Source: Azospirillum sp. TSH58
GTDB taxonomy: Bacteria > Pseudomonadota > Alphaproteobacteria > Azospirillales > Azospirillaceae
NCBI RefSeq assembly: GCF_003119115.1
Contig: NZ_CP022367.1
Coordinates: 62,001 to 126,000, forward strand
Direction of reading: 5' to 3'
Length of the DNA stretch: 64,000 bases
The translations under genes and the position numbers were made by a program. How positions within the stretch are numbered: the first letter of the stretch is position 1; the number at the start of each line of letters is the position of its first letter. The notes below the pieces were generated by a model. The model saw nothing but the letters and a program-made list of their open reading frames with translations. It was not told where the DNA came from and did not search any database. Positions 11,217-21,788 of this stretch are shown here, one piece after another.

Positions 11217-12230
11217 TTACAGGCTCAGCTCGGCGATCTGCACGGCGTTGAGCGCCGCGCCCTTCAGGAGCTGGTCGCCGCAGACGAACAGGTCGAGGCC
11301 GTGGTCGCCGAAGATCAGGCTGGTGCGGATGCGGCCGACCTCGACGTCGAACTGGCCGGTGGCGTTGATCGGCATCGGGTAGACGCCGTCCGCCGGCACG
11401 TCCTTCACCACCACGCCCGGCGCGTCGGCCAGAACGGCGCGGGCGGCGTCCTGGGTGACCGGGGACAGCGTCTCGACCGTGATCGCCTCGGAATGGGCGC
11501 GGTAGGTCGGGATGCGCACCGCCGTGCAGCTCACCGGCAGGTCCGGGATCTCCAGGATCTTCCGGGTCTCCCAGGTCACCTTCATCTCCTCCTTCGTGTA
11601 GCCGTTCTCCTGGAAGGCGTCGATCTGGGGGATCAGGTTGAAGGGAATCGGGTGGCGGAACACGCTGTTGACGACCGGCTTGCCGTCGAGCTGGTTGCGG
11701 GTCTGCTCCTCAAGCTCGGCCATGCCCTCCGCACCGGCACCGCTGGTCGCCTGATAGGTGGAGACTATGACTCGCTTCAGGCCGAAGGCCTTGTGCAGGG
11801 GGCCGAGCGCCACGACGGCGATGGCGGTCGTGCAGTTCGGGTTGGCAATGAGCTTGGCGTCGCCCATGGCGTGGGCGTTGATCTCCGGCACGATCAGCGG
11901 GACGTTGTCGTCGTAGCGGAAGGCCGAGGAGTTGTCGATCACCAGCGCCCCGCCCGCGGCGATGGCCGGCGCGTGCTCCTTGGCGAAATCACCGGACACG
12001 GCGAGCAGGACGATGTCGTAGCCCTTCACCTTCTCGACGTCGAACGCCACGAGGGTCTTCTCGCCGAACGGGGTCTCGACTGTGCGGCCGGCGCTGCGCT
12101 CCGACGCGAACAGGCCGAGTTCCGCGACCGGGAACGAACGGCGGTGAAGAACATCGACCATCTCGCGGCCGACGGCGCCCGTGGCACCGACGATGGCAAC
12201 GCGGCGGGGAGAAGGAGAAGAGGTGCTCAT
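11217..12230 (-). CDS. asd: Aspartate-semialdehyde dehydrogenase
   Basis: An enzyme of 337 residues that reduces aspartyl phosphate to aspartate semialdehyde, the branch point to lysine, diaminopimelate, threonine and methionine. The NADP-binding motif VAIVGATGAVGREM is at residues 11-24, SERSAGRTV at about 43-51 and the catalytic Cys133 in LIANPNCTTA. I chose the ATG at 12230: the preceding 21 in-frame codons are not family-like, and an AAGGA site lies upstream. It follows glgP on the same strand with a 285-base gap holding two hairpins, so it probably has its own promoter. Confidence 0.95.
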   Translation of the reverse strand: MSTSSPSPRRVAIVGATGAVGREMVDVLHRRSFPVAELGLFASERSAGRTVETPFGEKTLVAFDVEKVKGYDIVLLAVSGDFAKEHAPAIAAGGALVIDNSSAFRYDDNVPLIVPEINAHAMGDAKLIANPNCTTAIAVVALGPLHKAFGLKRVIVSTYQATSGAGAEGMAELEEQTRNQLDGKPVVNSVFRHPIPFNLIPQIDAFQENGYTKEEMKVTWETRKILEIPDLPVSCTAVRIPTYRAHSEAITVETLSPVTQDAARAVLADAPGVVVKDVPADGVYPMPINATGQFDVEVGRIRTSLIFGDHGLDLFVCGDQLLKGAALNAVQIAELSL

Positions 12231-12291
12231 GGGTGTGGTCCGTCCTTTGGTCTTGCCCGGATCGAGCGTGGACGGCGGCCCCAGATGCACC

Positions 12292-12320
12292 AAGGCCCCG
12301 TCCGTGTCCGGCGGGGCCTT
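12292..12320 (-). other. AAGGCCCCG/CGGGGCCTT hairpin upstream of asd
   Basis: AAGGCCCCG (12292-12300) pairs perfectly with CGGGGCCTT (12312-12320). It lies 62 bases upstream of the asd start on the leftward strand. It could be a second terminator for glgP or part of the asd leader. The sequence alone does not decide. Confidence 0.4.
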
Positions 12321-12445
12321 CGTGGTGGGTGAAGCGTCTTACTCGATCAACGCACGCCACCATCCGACGGCCCGCCGGAGCGGGTCGTTTTGGTAGTGGT
12401 GGTGGTGATGGCGAGCGAGCGATTCATAACTGGCTAGATAAACGA

Positions 12446-12477
12446 AAGGCGCGGGGCTTGTAAAGCGCCCGCGCCTT
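12446..12477 (-). terminator. Intrinsic terminator of glgP
   Basis: Read leftward, AAGGCGCGGG pairs with CCCGCGCCTT and is followed by TTCGTTTATC. It begins about 39 bases after the glgP stop. This is the best terminator-like structure in the interval. Confidence 0.65.
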
Positions 12478-12515
12478 CGCGCCACAATTTTTGTCCGGCT
12501 CGGGGCGAGGCCGCG

Positions 12516-15014
12516 TCAGCCCTCGGTTTCGGTCACATGCTCCGGCTTCACGGGATGCACGTCCCAGATCTCCATCGCATACTCCATGATGGTGCGGTCT
12601 GAGGAGAACCAGCCCATGTTGGCGGTGTTCAGGATGGCCTTGCGGGTCCATTCCTCCTGGTCGCGGTAGAGGTCCATGGCCGCCTGCTGCGCCTGGCAAT
12701 AGTCGGAGAAGTCCGCCGTCACCAGGAAATGGTCGCCGCCGTCGGTCAGCGCCTGAAGGATCGGGTGGTAGCGGTTGGGATCGTCCGGCGAGAAGACGCC
12801 GGTGGAGATCATGTCCAGCGCCCGCTTCAGGCTGGGGTTGGAGGCGATGACGTCGCGCGGGTTGAAGCCGCCGCTGGCCCGCAGATCGTTCACCTCCTCG
12901 GCGGTCAGGCCGAAGATGAAGATGTTGTCCTCGCCCACATGCTCGCGGATCTCGACGTTGGCGCCGTCCAGCGTGCCGATGGTCAGCGCGCCGTTGAGCG
13001 CCAGCTTCATGTTGCCGGTGCCCGACGCCTCCATGCCCGCGGTGGAGATCTGCTCCGACAGGTCGGCCGCCGGCATGATGATCTCCGCCGCCGTCACGTT
13101 GTAGTTCGGCAGCAGGACGATCTTCAGGTTGTCGTGCACCGACGGGTCGTGGTTCACCACCTTCGCCACATCGTTGATGAGCTTGATGATGAGCTTAGCC
13201 ATGTGATAGCTCGGCGCCGCCTTGCCGGCGAAGATCTTGGTCACCGGCACCCAGGAGACGGTCGGGTTGTCGCGCATCTCGTTGTACAGCGCGATGGCCT
13301 GGAGGATGTTCAGGAGCTGGCGCTTGTACTCGTGCATGCGCTTGACCTGCACGTCGAACAGGCTGTCGACCTGCACGTCCACCCCGGTCTGGCGCGCGAT
13401 GTAGGCGGCCAGCCGCTTCTTGTTCTTGCGCTTGGCGCGGCGGAACTCCTCGCGGAAGACCAGATCGTCGGCCTTCTCCGCCAGCGCCTTGATCTGGCTG
13501 AGGTCCTTGATCCAGCCGTTGCCGATGCGGCTGGTGATCAGCGCGGCCAGGGGCTGGTTCGCCTGATGCAGCCAGCGGCGCGGCGTGATGCCGTTGGTCT
13601 TGTTGTTGATGCGCTCCGGGAACTCCGCGTGGAAGTCGGCGAAGACGGTCTGCTTCATCAGCTCGGTGTGCAGAGCCGACACGCCGTTGACCTTGTGCGA
13701 GCCGAGGAAGGCCAGATTGCCCATGCGCACCCGGCGGTCGCCGCGCTCGTCGATCAGCGACAGGCGGGACAGCCGCCCGTTGTCGCCCGCCGCCCGCGCC
13801 TTGGAGCGGTTCAGGAACTTGGCGTTGATCTCGTAGATGATCTGCATGTGGCGCGGCAGGACGCGCTCCATCATGCGGACCGGCCACGCCTCCAGCGCTT
13901 CCGGCAGCAGCGTGTGGTTGGTGTAGGAGAAGGTCGCGCGGGTGATGTCCCACGCCTTGTCCCAGACCACGCCGTGCTGATCCACCAGCAGCCGCATCAG
14001 CTCGGCGATGCCGATCGCCGGGTGCGTGTCGTTGAGCTGGATCGCCGCCTTGTCGGGCAGGCTGTCGAAGTTGGAATGGTGCTGCAGATAGCGGCGCAGG
14101 ATGTCCTGCAGCGAGGCGGAGGTGAAGAAGTACTCCTGCTTCAGCCGCAGCTCCTTGCCGCCTTCCGTCGCGTCGTTCGGGTAGAGGACGCGGCTGAGAT
14201 TCTCGGTCAGCACCTTCTGCTCGACCGCCTTCATGTAGGCGCCGTCGTTGAAGTGGCCGAAGTTGAAGTCGCGCGTGGCGCGCGCCGACCACAGGCGCAG
14301 CGTGTTGATCGTGTCGCCGCCGTAGCCGACCACCGGCGTGTCGTAGGCCATGGCCAGCACGCGCTCGGCGTCCACCCAGCGGTAGGCGCGCTCGCCCACC
14401 GAATCCCGGAACTCCTCGACGCGGCCGTAGAACTGGACGGGATACAGCACCTCCGGACGCGGGAACTCCCACGGGTTGCCGAATTGCAGCCACTGCTCCG
14501 GATACTCGACCTGCCAGCCATGCTCGAAGCGCTGCTCGAACAGGCCGAACTCGTAGCGGATGCCGTAGCCGTAGCCGGGCAGCGCTTCCGTCGCCATGCT
14601 GTCGAGGAAGCAGGCGGCCAGACGGCCGAGACCGCCGTTGCCCAGCGCCGCGTCCGGCTCCGCCTCCACCACGTCGTCGAGGTTCAGGCCGATACGGTCG
14701 AGCGCCTGACGGCACTGGTCGGTGATGCCGAGGTTGGCGAGGCTGTTGGTCAGAAGGCGGCCGATCAGGAATTCCAGCGAGAGGTAGTAAACGCGCTTGG
14801 CGTCCTGCTGGTAATAGGTCCGCGTCGTGTCCATCCAGCGGTCCACGAGGCGGTCGCGCACGGCCAGCGCCACGGTGTGGAACCAGTCGCGCCGGGTCGC
14901 CGCCCGCGCGTCCTTGCCGACGGAATAAACCAGCCATTCCAGAAACGAGCGCTTCAGCCCGTCGACATCCAGACTGCGGCGTTCGATCTCGCGGGACTTA
15001 TACCGAGCGTCCAT
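12516..15014 (-). CDS. glgP: Glycogen/maltodextrin phosphorylase
   Basis: An enzyme of about 832 residues that releases glucose-1-phosphate from the ends of alpha-1,4-glucans. The family core is complete: NGGLGRLAACFLDS, YGIRYEFGLFEQ, QLNDTHPAIGIAELMR, FAGKAAPSYHMAK and the pyridoxal-phosphate lysine in EASGTGNMKLALNG. I chose the ATG at 15014, which follows a GGAAAGAAG purine stretch; another ATG at 15074 is in frame and possible, and a TTG beyond that is unlikely. It stands apart from other glycogen genes here. Its upstream region is shared with the divergent GNAT/C39 gene. Confidence 0.93.
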   Translation of the reverse strand: MDARYKSREIERRSLDVDGLKRSFLEWLVYSVGKDARAATRRDWFHTVALAVRDRLVDRWMDTTRTYYQQDAKRVYYLSLEFLIGRLLTNSLANLGITDQCRQALDRIGLNLDDVVEAEPDAALGNGGLGRLAACFLDSMATEALPGYGYGIRYEFGLFEQRFEHGWQVEYPEQWLQFGNPWEFPRPEVLYPVQFYGRVEEFRDSVGERAYRWVDAERVLAMAYDTPVVGYGGDTINTLRLWSARATRDFNFGHFNDGAYMKAVEQKVLTENLSRVLYPNDATEGGKELRLKQEYFFTSASLQDILRRYLQHHSNFDSLPDKAAIQLNDTHPAIGIAELMRLLVDQHGVVWDKAWDITRATFSYTNHTLLPEALEAWPVRMMERVLPRHMQIIYEINAKFLNRSKARAAGDNGRLSRLSLIDERGDRRVRMGNLAFLGSHKVNGVSALHTELMKQTVFADFHAEFPERINNKTNGITPRRWLHQANQPLAALITSRIGNGWIKDLSQIKALAEKADDLVFREEFRRAKRKNKKRLAAYIARQTGVDVQVDSLFDVQVKRMHEYKRQLLNILQAIALYNEMRDNPTVSWVPVTKIFAGKAAPSYHMAKLIIKLINDVAKVVNHDPSVHDNLKIVLLPNYNVTAAEIIMPAADLSEQISTAGMEASGTGNMKLALNGALTIGTLDGANVEIREHVGEDNIFIFGLTAEEVNDLRASGGFNPRDVIASNPSLKRALDMISTGVFSPDDPNRYHPILQALTDGGDHFLVTADFSDYCQAQQAAMDLYRDQEEWTRKAILNTANMGWFSSDRTIMEYAMEIWDVHPVKPEHVTETEG

Positions 15015-15270
15015 GTCTTGACTTTCTTCTTTCCAGGGCCAACTGGAGCGGCGGTTATTCAGCCGGTCTTCCATCGGCGGCAGTTTCCGGGGTCCATGGT
15101 TAAGCAACGTTTAAGTCGCTGCGCCCAACCAGTCGAATCGGCTAGGCCGTTCGTCCAGAGCAACAGCCAAGACTTGCCCTTGTGCCACACGCGCTGTGCC
15201 AAAACGCAAACCATCCCCGCGGCGCACCAGAGGTCGGTAATCGCTGCGAAGCCCCGCTGGAGGGAGTAAG

Positions 15271-16496
15271 ATGGCGTCCGTGTCAGCCTCTTTGAACCTC
15301 CCGATGCTCGACAATACCGTATCTGCGGATTCCCGCCAGGACCTGCCCGGCGACGCCACCATCCTGCTCCGTCAGGCCCAGCCGGCGGACATCCCCGCGT
15401 TGCTGGCCATCGAGGAGCGGTGTTTCGCCACCGACCGCCTGACCCGACGTAGTTTTCATTATTTGCTGACGAAAGCCAAGGCCACTGGACTTGTGGAAGT
15501 CCACAGCGGCGCGGTCGTCGGCTACGCGCTGGTGTCCTTCCATTCCGGGACCTCGCTCGCCCGGCTCTATTCCTTCGCCGTCGATCCCGACCACCGCGGC
15601 CAGGGCGTCGCCAAGCGCCTCCTCGCCGCGGCGGAGCAGGCGGCCCGCTCGCGGGACTGCATCTATCTGCGGCTGGAGGTGCGGCGCGACAACGCCGCGG
15701 CGATCGACCTCTACAAGAAGGCCGGCTACCGCGAGTTCGGCGTCTACACCGACTATTATGAAGACCATATGGAGGCGCTGCGGCTGGAGAAGCGCCTCGG
15801 CCACAGCGGCCCCAGCGCGCCGCTGGGCGGCCCCCTGGTTCCCTACTACCAGCAGACCCTGGACTTCACCTGCGGCCCGTCGGCCCTGATGATGGCGATG
15901 AAGGCGCTGAAGCCCGCGGACATCGAGCTGGGGCGGAAGCTGGAGATCCGCCTGTGGCGGGAATCCACGACCGTCTTCATGACCTCCGGCCACGGCGGCT
16001 GCGGCCCGTTCGGGCTGGCGCTGGCGGCGGCGCGGCGCGGCTTCGCGGTGGACATCCACATCAAGGACAACGCCACCCCCTTCCTGGACAGCGTGCGCAG
16101 CGACGAGAAGAAGGAGGTCATGCGCATCGTGCACGAGGACTTCCTCGACGAGCTGGAGGGCAGCGGCGCCACCGTCCGCCACAACACCCTGACCGCCCAG
16201 GACATGGCCGACGCGGTGGCTGGCGGGGCCATCCCCATCGTGCTCATCAGCTCCTATCGGATCTATCACGAAAAATTCCCGCACTGGGTCGTCGTGACCG
16301 GTGCCGACGACCGCTTTCTCTATGTTCACGATCCGCTTGTGTACGACCGTCACCACGCTCACATCGACCGGATGAACATGCCGATCCCGAAAGCCGACTT
16401 CGAGCGCATGGCCCGCTACGGCAAGGCCCAGCTGAAGGCCGCCCTTCTCCTCCGGCCCCAGATCCCTGATCGGGCCGCCAAAGGGCCCGCCGCCTG

Positions 16497-16497
<1 letters not shown>
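15271..16497 (+). CDS. GNAT acetyltransferase fused to a C39-like peptidase
   Basis: A two-domain protein of 408 residues. Residues 30-175 are a RimI-like GNAT domain with the acetyl-CoA loop RGQGVAKRLL (109-118) and the late NAAAIDLYKKAGYREFG signature. Residues 188-395 are a C39-type papain-fold domain with C201 in DFTCGPSALMM, H338 in PHWVVV and D354 in VHDPL, so the catalytic triad looks intact. C39 peptidases usually cut leader peptides at double-glycine sites in export ABC transporters; here there is no transporter. The ATG has a strong GGAGGGAG site. The stop overlaps the next start by one base, which links it to the ATP-grasp ligase. No obvious precursor peptide is nearby. Substrate unknown. 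Confidence 0.85.
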
Positions 16498-17978
<1,481 letters not shown>

Positions 17979-18070
17979 AATTCCCTTTCGGGCAGTTCCG
18001 CCATCCGTTCGGATGACCCCCGGATTCCAAACACTTCTCCTCCTAAGATGTTTTCGGCTGTGGCCGCCGG

Positions 18071-18095
18071 GGAACAAGCCTCTTCCCCCCGCGTT
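18071..18095 (+). promoter_or_regulatory. EcfG-type promoter GGAAC-N16-CGTT
   Basis: GGAAC at 18071-18075 and CGTT at 18092-18095 are separated by exactly 16 bases, a perfect match to the alphaproteobacterial general-stress sigma consensus. It points toward the EcfG-like sigma gene, whose start is 355 bases downstream, and suggests autoregulation. The long leader between them carries no gene I can support but does contain 15-bp tandem repeats. Confidence 0.65.
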
Positions 18096-18348
18096 ATGAA
18101 ATCAACGTCACCACGAACGGGAGCAACACCGAAGCGCATCGACGCTTAGGAGTTGCCCAGGCTGGAGAGCGGGAGACCGTTGATGACGACGAACTGCTCG
18201 ATGTGCTGCGCCGGACCGATGCCCGGACACTGCTAGGCAGCACCACCGGATTCCACCCAACCGACACGAATCACACGACCGGCGCGGCCATACGGCCGGC
18301 GCCGGAAGAGACCACGCGTCGACAAGGCGATCATCGCCCACCGAAACC

Positions 18349-18387
18349 TCGGGAACCGAACTCTCGGGAACCGAACTTTCGGGACCG
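18349..18387. repeat. 15-bp tandem repeat upstream of the sigma factor gene
   Basis: TCGGGAACCGAACTC (18349-18363) is followed by TCGGGAACCGAACTT (18364-18378) and a partial TCGGGACCG (18379-18387). Each full unit carries a GGAAC core, but no CGTT lies 16-17 bases beyond, so these are not complete EcfG promoters. They lie 60-100 bases before the sigma start codon. Confidence 0.8.
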
Positions 18388-18449
18388 GGGCGCCGTCACC
18401 ACCGACCGGCAGCCCCGCCGAATGAAGAGAAGCTGGAGGAAGAGCGACA

Positions 18450-18923
18450 ATGGCGTATTGTTTCGAATCCGAACTGATCCGTTGCATGCCGAACCTGCAG
18501 CGTTATGCCTGCAAACTGACGCGCGACGTCAGCGCCGCCGAGGATCTCACCCAGGATTGTCTTGCCCGCGCCCTGTCCCGCCAGCATCGTTTCGAGCCCG
18601 GCACCAACATGCAGGCCTGGTTGACCACGATGCTGAAGAATCTGCATTTCAACAACCTCCAGCGTGAAAAGCACGTCACCAAGGTCGAGCTGTGGGACGG
18701 CGCCATGTCGGTCGAGGCGTCCCAGATCGCCCGGCTCGTCTTCCGCGACGTCGACCGCGCCTTCGGCGCCCTCACCCCCAGCCAGCGCAAGGTCGTGAAG
18801 CTGGTCGCCATCGAGGGCCGCCCCTATCAGGAGGCCGCGGAGAAGCTGAACGTCTCCATCGGCACCATCCGCTCCCGCCTGTGCCGGGCCCGCGAACGGC
18901 TGAACAACCTGATGGCGGCCTGA
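18450..18923 (+). CDS. ECF RNA polymerase sigma factor, EcfG-like
   Basis: A protein of 157 residues made of sigma-2 and sigma-4 regions only, the minimal ECF layout. Region 2 has AAEDLTQDCLARAL and FEPGTNMQAWLTTMLKN, close to the F.PGTN.RAWL pattern of EcfG. Region 4 has FGALTPSQRKVVKLVAIEGRPYQEAAEKLNVSIGTIRSRLCRARERL. Such factors drive the general stress response in alphaproteobacteria. AGGA sites lie upstream of the ATG. A perfect GGAAC-N16-CGTT promoter lies 355 bases upstream. No PhyR gene is in the window; the small anti-sigma-like gene downstream is the likely partner. Several EcfG paralogues are usual in this group, so the exact regulon is unknown. Confidence 0.88.
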   Translation: MAYCFESELIRCMPNLQRYACKLTRDVSAAEDLTQDCLARALSRQHRFEPGTNMQAWLTTMLKNLHFNNLQREKHVTKVELWDGAMSVEASQIARLVFRDVDRAFGALTPSQRKVVKLVAIEGRPYQEAAEKLNVSIGTIRSRLCRARERLNNLMAA

Positions 18924-19004
18924 GGCACGGCAGGGAATGCGCCACGGGGTATGGCAGCCGTACAACAGGTTGATTTTTCCGTCGCATCCGGACAATCCGG
19001 TGCT

Positions 19005-19029
19005 GGAACAACCGATGGGAGCGGCTGTT
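19005..19029 (+). promoter_or_regulatory. Possible EcfG-type promoter GGAAC-N16-TGTT
   Basis: GGAAC (19005-19009) and TGTT (19026-19029), one base off the CGTT consensus, lie in the gap between the sigma gene and the anti-sigma-like gene. It would give the latter its own stress promoter with a leader of about 220 bases. Weak on its own. Confidence 0.3.
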
Positions 19030-19255
19030 ACTTCCCGCGAGCGAAACGAGCATGGCTGCTGCGGAGTGGCCGGACATCCACGGGGACCGAACGGATACGC
19101 CTCGCCTACCAATTGGCGGTATCGGCATCATCCCCATAAGATGAGGTAAGACACCACTCCCGACGCCGTGCCCGCCTCACTATATTGAACTCTGCGTCGC
19201 GGATCGTTTCCGTCTCGGGGGGATGGCCTCCGGAGACGTTCCGGGATCAAAAGAT

Positions 19256-19483
19256 ATGAAGCGTGTGACGATGAACCATATCAACGCATATCTTGACGGT
19301 GCCTTGGACGATAAGGAGCGTCAGGAGTTCGAGCAGTCCGTAGAGGACGACGCCGACGCGAAGGCCGTGGTGACCTTCCACAGAAGCCATGTGGAGGAGC
19401 TTCACCGCCTTTACGATCCTGTGCTGGAAGAACCGGTGCCGGCGCGCATGCTCGAACTGCTGAGGCAACGCCGCAAGAGCTAG
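19256..19483 (+). CDS. Small soluble anti-sigma-like protein
   Basis: A protein of 75 residues from the ATG at 19256; an in-frame ATG at 19223 would add 11. The N-terminal part (HINAYLDGALDDKERQEFEQSVEDD) looks like the anti-sigma domain of RsiW/RskA-type factors, without zinc Cys residues and without a membrane segment. The C-terminal part, LHRLYDPVLEEPVPARMLELL, resembles the tail of those proteins and also the L..LYD.V..EPVP....LL motif of NepR, the anti-sigma factor of EcfG. Position 330 bases after an EcfG-like sigma gene supports a role in holding that sigma. A strong terminator follows. Whether it is a NepR analogue or a different anti-sigma family is open. Confidence 0.65.
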   Translation: MKRVTMNHINAYLDGALDDKERQEFEQSVEDDADAKAVVTFHRSHVEELHRLYDPVLEEPVPARMLELLRQRRKS

Positions 19484-19516
19484 CCTCCCGATTCCCGTGT
19501 TCCATCGTCACATGTG

Positions 19517-19550
19517 GGGCGACCGGACGACCCGGCCGCCCGCTTTTTTT
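19517..19550 (+). terminator. Intrinsic terminator after the anti-sigma-like gene
   Basis: GGGCGACCGG (19517-19526) pairs with CCGGCCGCCC (19532-19541) with one mismatch, followed by GC and seven T residues (19544-19550). A classic Rho-independent terminator, 33 bases past the stop. Confidence 0.85.
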
Positions 19551-19734
19551 GTCCGCACGCAGGTTTCCTCGTCGCGGCGGCGGGTTTTCCCGTTTTTCCA
19601 CGCGGCCTCCCCCTTCGGATCAGCGCTTGCCCCTTTTACAGACCGGCGGCTTTTCCCATAAACAGGAGCCGCGGAAACGGAAGCTGGGCCATGGGCGCCC
19701 GGACCGGCGGGAACGAAGAGGATGAACAGCGTCC

Positions 19735-21219
19735 ATGGCGCGCGGCAGGCCGGCACCGAACATCATTCTGGGTCCCGTCCTTTATTTCCGGGGAGAGCAA
19801 GGCGACCGCTGGTGGCTGTCCGCCCTCTTCGTGCTGGAGGGCGAGGCCGAACCCTACGACCTGCGGGTGGACGGCGTGACCCTGCCCGTTCCGCCCCGCC
19901 ATCTCGCCCAGTGGCGCAACCGGCATGTCTGGCGCTTCGATTTCGCCATTCCGCGCGGTTCCCGCGATGTCGAGGCCGCCTATGGCTTCACCGACGGCGC
20001 GTCGCCGGGGGACATCTGGGCGGTGACCGTGCCGGGACGCGCGTCGTCGCCGCGGATCGCCTACGTCTCCTGCAACGGGGCGGAGGATGAGGAGAAGATC
20101 GCCGGGCTGACCGCGCCGCGCAACGCCCTGTGGGGCGACCTGCGCCGCCGGCACGAGAGCGAACGTTTTCATCTGCTGCTGCAGGGCGGCGACCAGCTCT
20201 ACGCCGACGCGGTGTGGCGCCAGCCGCCGCTGCTCAGCGCCTGGAAGAAGCGGACGGACGCCGCCCGCCTGCAGGAGCCCTTCACCCCCGCCATGGCGGA
20301 GGAGGCGACCGACTTCTACTTCGACCTCTATCTGCGGGTCTGGGGCCAGCCGGAAACTGCGGCGGTGACGGCCCGCATTCCCTCGGTGATGATGTGGGAC
20401 GACCACGACATCTTCGACGGCTGGGGCTCCCACCCGGACGAGGAGATGATGTCCCCGGCCTGGCGCGGCGTCTTCACGGTCGCCCGCCGCCATTTCTCGC
20501 TCTTCCAACTGGGCGCCACGGGCGAAGCCCAGCCGGAATGCGTGTGGGGGGCGCCGCTGAACTCGTTCAGCCAGGGGTTCCGGCTTGGCGACGTCGGCGT
20601 TCTGGCGCTGGACATGCGCAGCGACCGCACGCCGAGGCGCGTTCTGTCGGACCGGGTCTGGGACGCCCTGCCGGAGTGGCTGGAACGCTTCAAGGGCTGC
20701 CGCCATCTGATCCTGATGTCCAGCGTGCCGCTGCTCTACCTCGACACCGGGGTGATGGAGCGGGCGGTCGGCCTGTCGCCCGTCCGTGTCGGGATCGAGG
20801 ACGATCTGCGCGACCAATGGCGCAGCCCCGCCCACGCCGAGGAATGGCTGCGCCTGCTCGGGCTGCTGGCGGAGTTTTCCCGACGCACCGGGTGCCGGGT
20901 CACCTCCGTGTCGGGGGAAATCCATGCGGGCGCGCGGGCCGTGCTGCGCGGCGGCGGCGTGGAGATGTGGCAGCTCATCGCGTCGGGGGTCGTCCATCCG
21001 CCGCCCGCCAAGGCCACCACCGTCGCCCTGGAATGGCTGGCCGGCCGCAAGGAGACCCTGCCCAACGGCTATGTCTTCGAAATGCCGGCTTTTCCCGAAT
21101 CGGGCAAGCGCATCATCCGGCAGCGCAACTGGCTGTCGCTGATCTTCGACGGCAAGGGCCAGATCCACGCCCGCTGGTCCGCCGAAGGCCAGCCGAACCG
21201 CTACACCCAGGTGATCTGA
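19735..21219 (+). CDS. PhoD-like metallophosphatase family protein
   Basis: A protein of 494 residues of the PhoD-like phosphatase superfamily. Metal-site motifs are visible: the YVSCNG start of the core (about residue 108), LLQGGDQLYAD (about 147), MWDDHDIFDGWGSH (about 222) and SVSGEIHAGA (about 396). No signal peptide or Tat motif is present, unlike secreted PhoD, so it is probably cytoplasmic. The N-terminal 90 residues look like the beta-rich domain found in cytosolic members. Substrate is unknown; phosphodiesters or phospholipids are guesses. It follows a strong terminator and stands alone. Confidence 0.82.
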   Translation: MARGRPAPNIILGPVLYFRGEQGDRWWLSALFVLEGEAEPYDLRVDGVTLPVPPRHLAQWRNRHVWRFDFAIPRGSRDVEAAYGFTDGASPGDIWAVTVPGRASSPRIAYVSCNGAEDEEKIAGLTAPRNALWGDLRRRHESERFHLLLQGGDQLYADAVWRQPPLLSAWKKRTDAARLQEPFTPAMAEEATDFYFDLYLRVWGQPETAAVTARIPSVMMWDDHDIFDGWGSHPDEEMMSPAWRGVFTVARRHFSLFQLGATGEAQPECVWGAPLNSFSQGFRLGDVGVLALDMRSDRTPRRVLSDRVWDALPEWLERFKGCRHLILMSSVPLLYLDTGVMERAVGLSPVRVGIEDDLRDQWRSPAHAEEWLRLLGLLAEFSRRTGCRVTSVSGEIHAGARAVLRGGGVEMWQLIASGVVHPPPAKATTVALEWLAGRKETLPNGYVFEMPAFPESGKRIIRQRNWLSLIFDGKGQIHARWSAEGQPNRYTQVI

Positions 21220-21272
21220 CCCCGTGATCCGACCCCAGGGTGTTTGACCCCGGACGACCGGACACGGCCGGC

Positions 21273-21671
21273 TCACTCCGACTGGGGGGACCGGCGGCGG
21301 TTGCGCAGATTGAGTGCGTTGAGGAAGCTGGTGGCCTGCGCCGGCGTGGCCGGGCCGCCGGCCCCCGGCGCCTTGGCCGAGGTCGCCAGGAAGCCGCCGA
21401 CGCGGGCGCGCAGTTCGACCGAATCGTGGGCGGCCTGATCGGCGTTTTCCGCCACTTGGCGGCGCACGTCGGCGTCGAGCGTGTTGAAGGCGCGGGTGGC
21501 GAATTCGAAGGCCGGCTGGGACTTGGTGGCGATCACCTGCCGCAGCGCCTTGGAAACCAGGACCGTGTCCAGCCCGCCGGGGCCGTCCACCCCATCCAGC
21601 ACGTCGGCGAGGATGCCGATGGCCTGCAGGGTCTGGTTGTCATCGAGCGAGATGGGCTCCAGGCCGTCCAT
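21273..21671 (-). CDS. Hypothetical protein
   Basis: A protein of 132 residues that I do not recognise. It is predicted helical and soluble: DDNQTLQAIGILADVLDGVDG, SKALRQVIATKSQPAFEFATRAFNTLDADVRRQVAENA. The C terminus is a Gly/Pro/Ala stretch followed by a basic tail (NALNLRNRRRS). The ATG at 21671 follows GGAAGTGAG; upstream in-frame codons lack a signal. It converges with the PhoD-like gene. The alanine-rich helical pattern resembles proteins that bind other proteins, but that is only a general impression. Confidence 0.6.
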   Translation of the reverse strand: MDGLEPISLDDNQTLQAIGILADVLDGVDGPGGLDTVLVSKALRQVIATKSQPAFEFATRAFNTLDADVRRQVAENADQAAHDSVELRARVGGFLATSAKAPGAGGPATPAQATSFLNALNLRNRRRSPQSE

Positions 21672-21788
21672 GACACTCACTTCCGATGTGGTTTGCCGAA
21701 GCGTGGTTGAACCAGCGGACACCGCCGGAAATTTTGCCGGTGCGGGAAAGCATAGTCGGACCGCCCCGCCGAGGCAATGCGCACGGCG

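Noticed and set aside
12729..15269. Long open frame opposite glgP (846 codons)
   Set aside because: It mirrors glgP in the opposite strand, is extremely rich in His, Arg, Gly and Ala, and has no family motif. Such frames arise from GC-rich third positions.
18096..18149. 17-codon frame directly after the EcfG promoter
   Set aside because: The ATG touches the -10 element, so it would lie upstream of or at the transcription start.
18183..18236. 17-codon Cys-rich frame (MTTNCSMCC start) with GGGAG upstream, between the ATP-grasp gene and the sigma gene
   Set aside because: Very short, and a single occurrence of a ribosome-site-like motif is expected by chance. It could be a precursor peptide for the GNAT-C39/ATP-grasp pair, but nothing else supports it.
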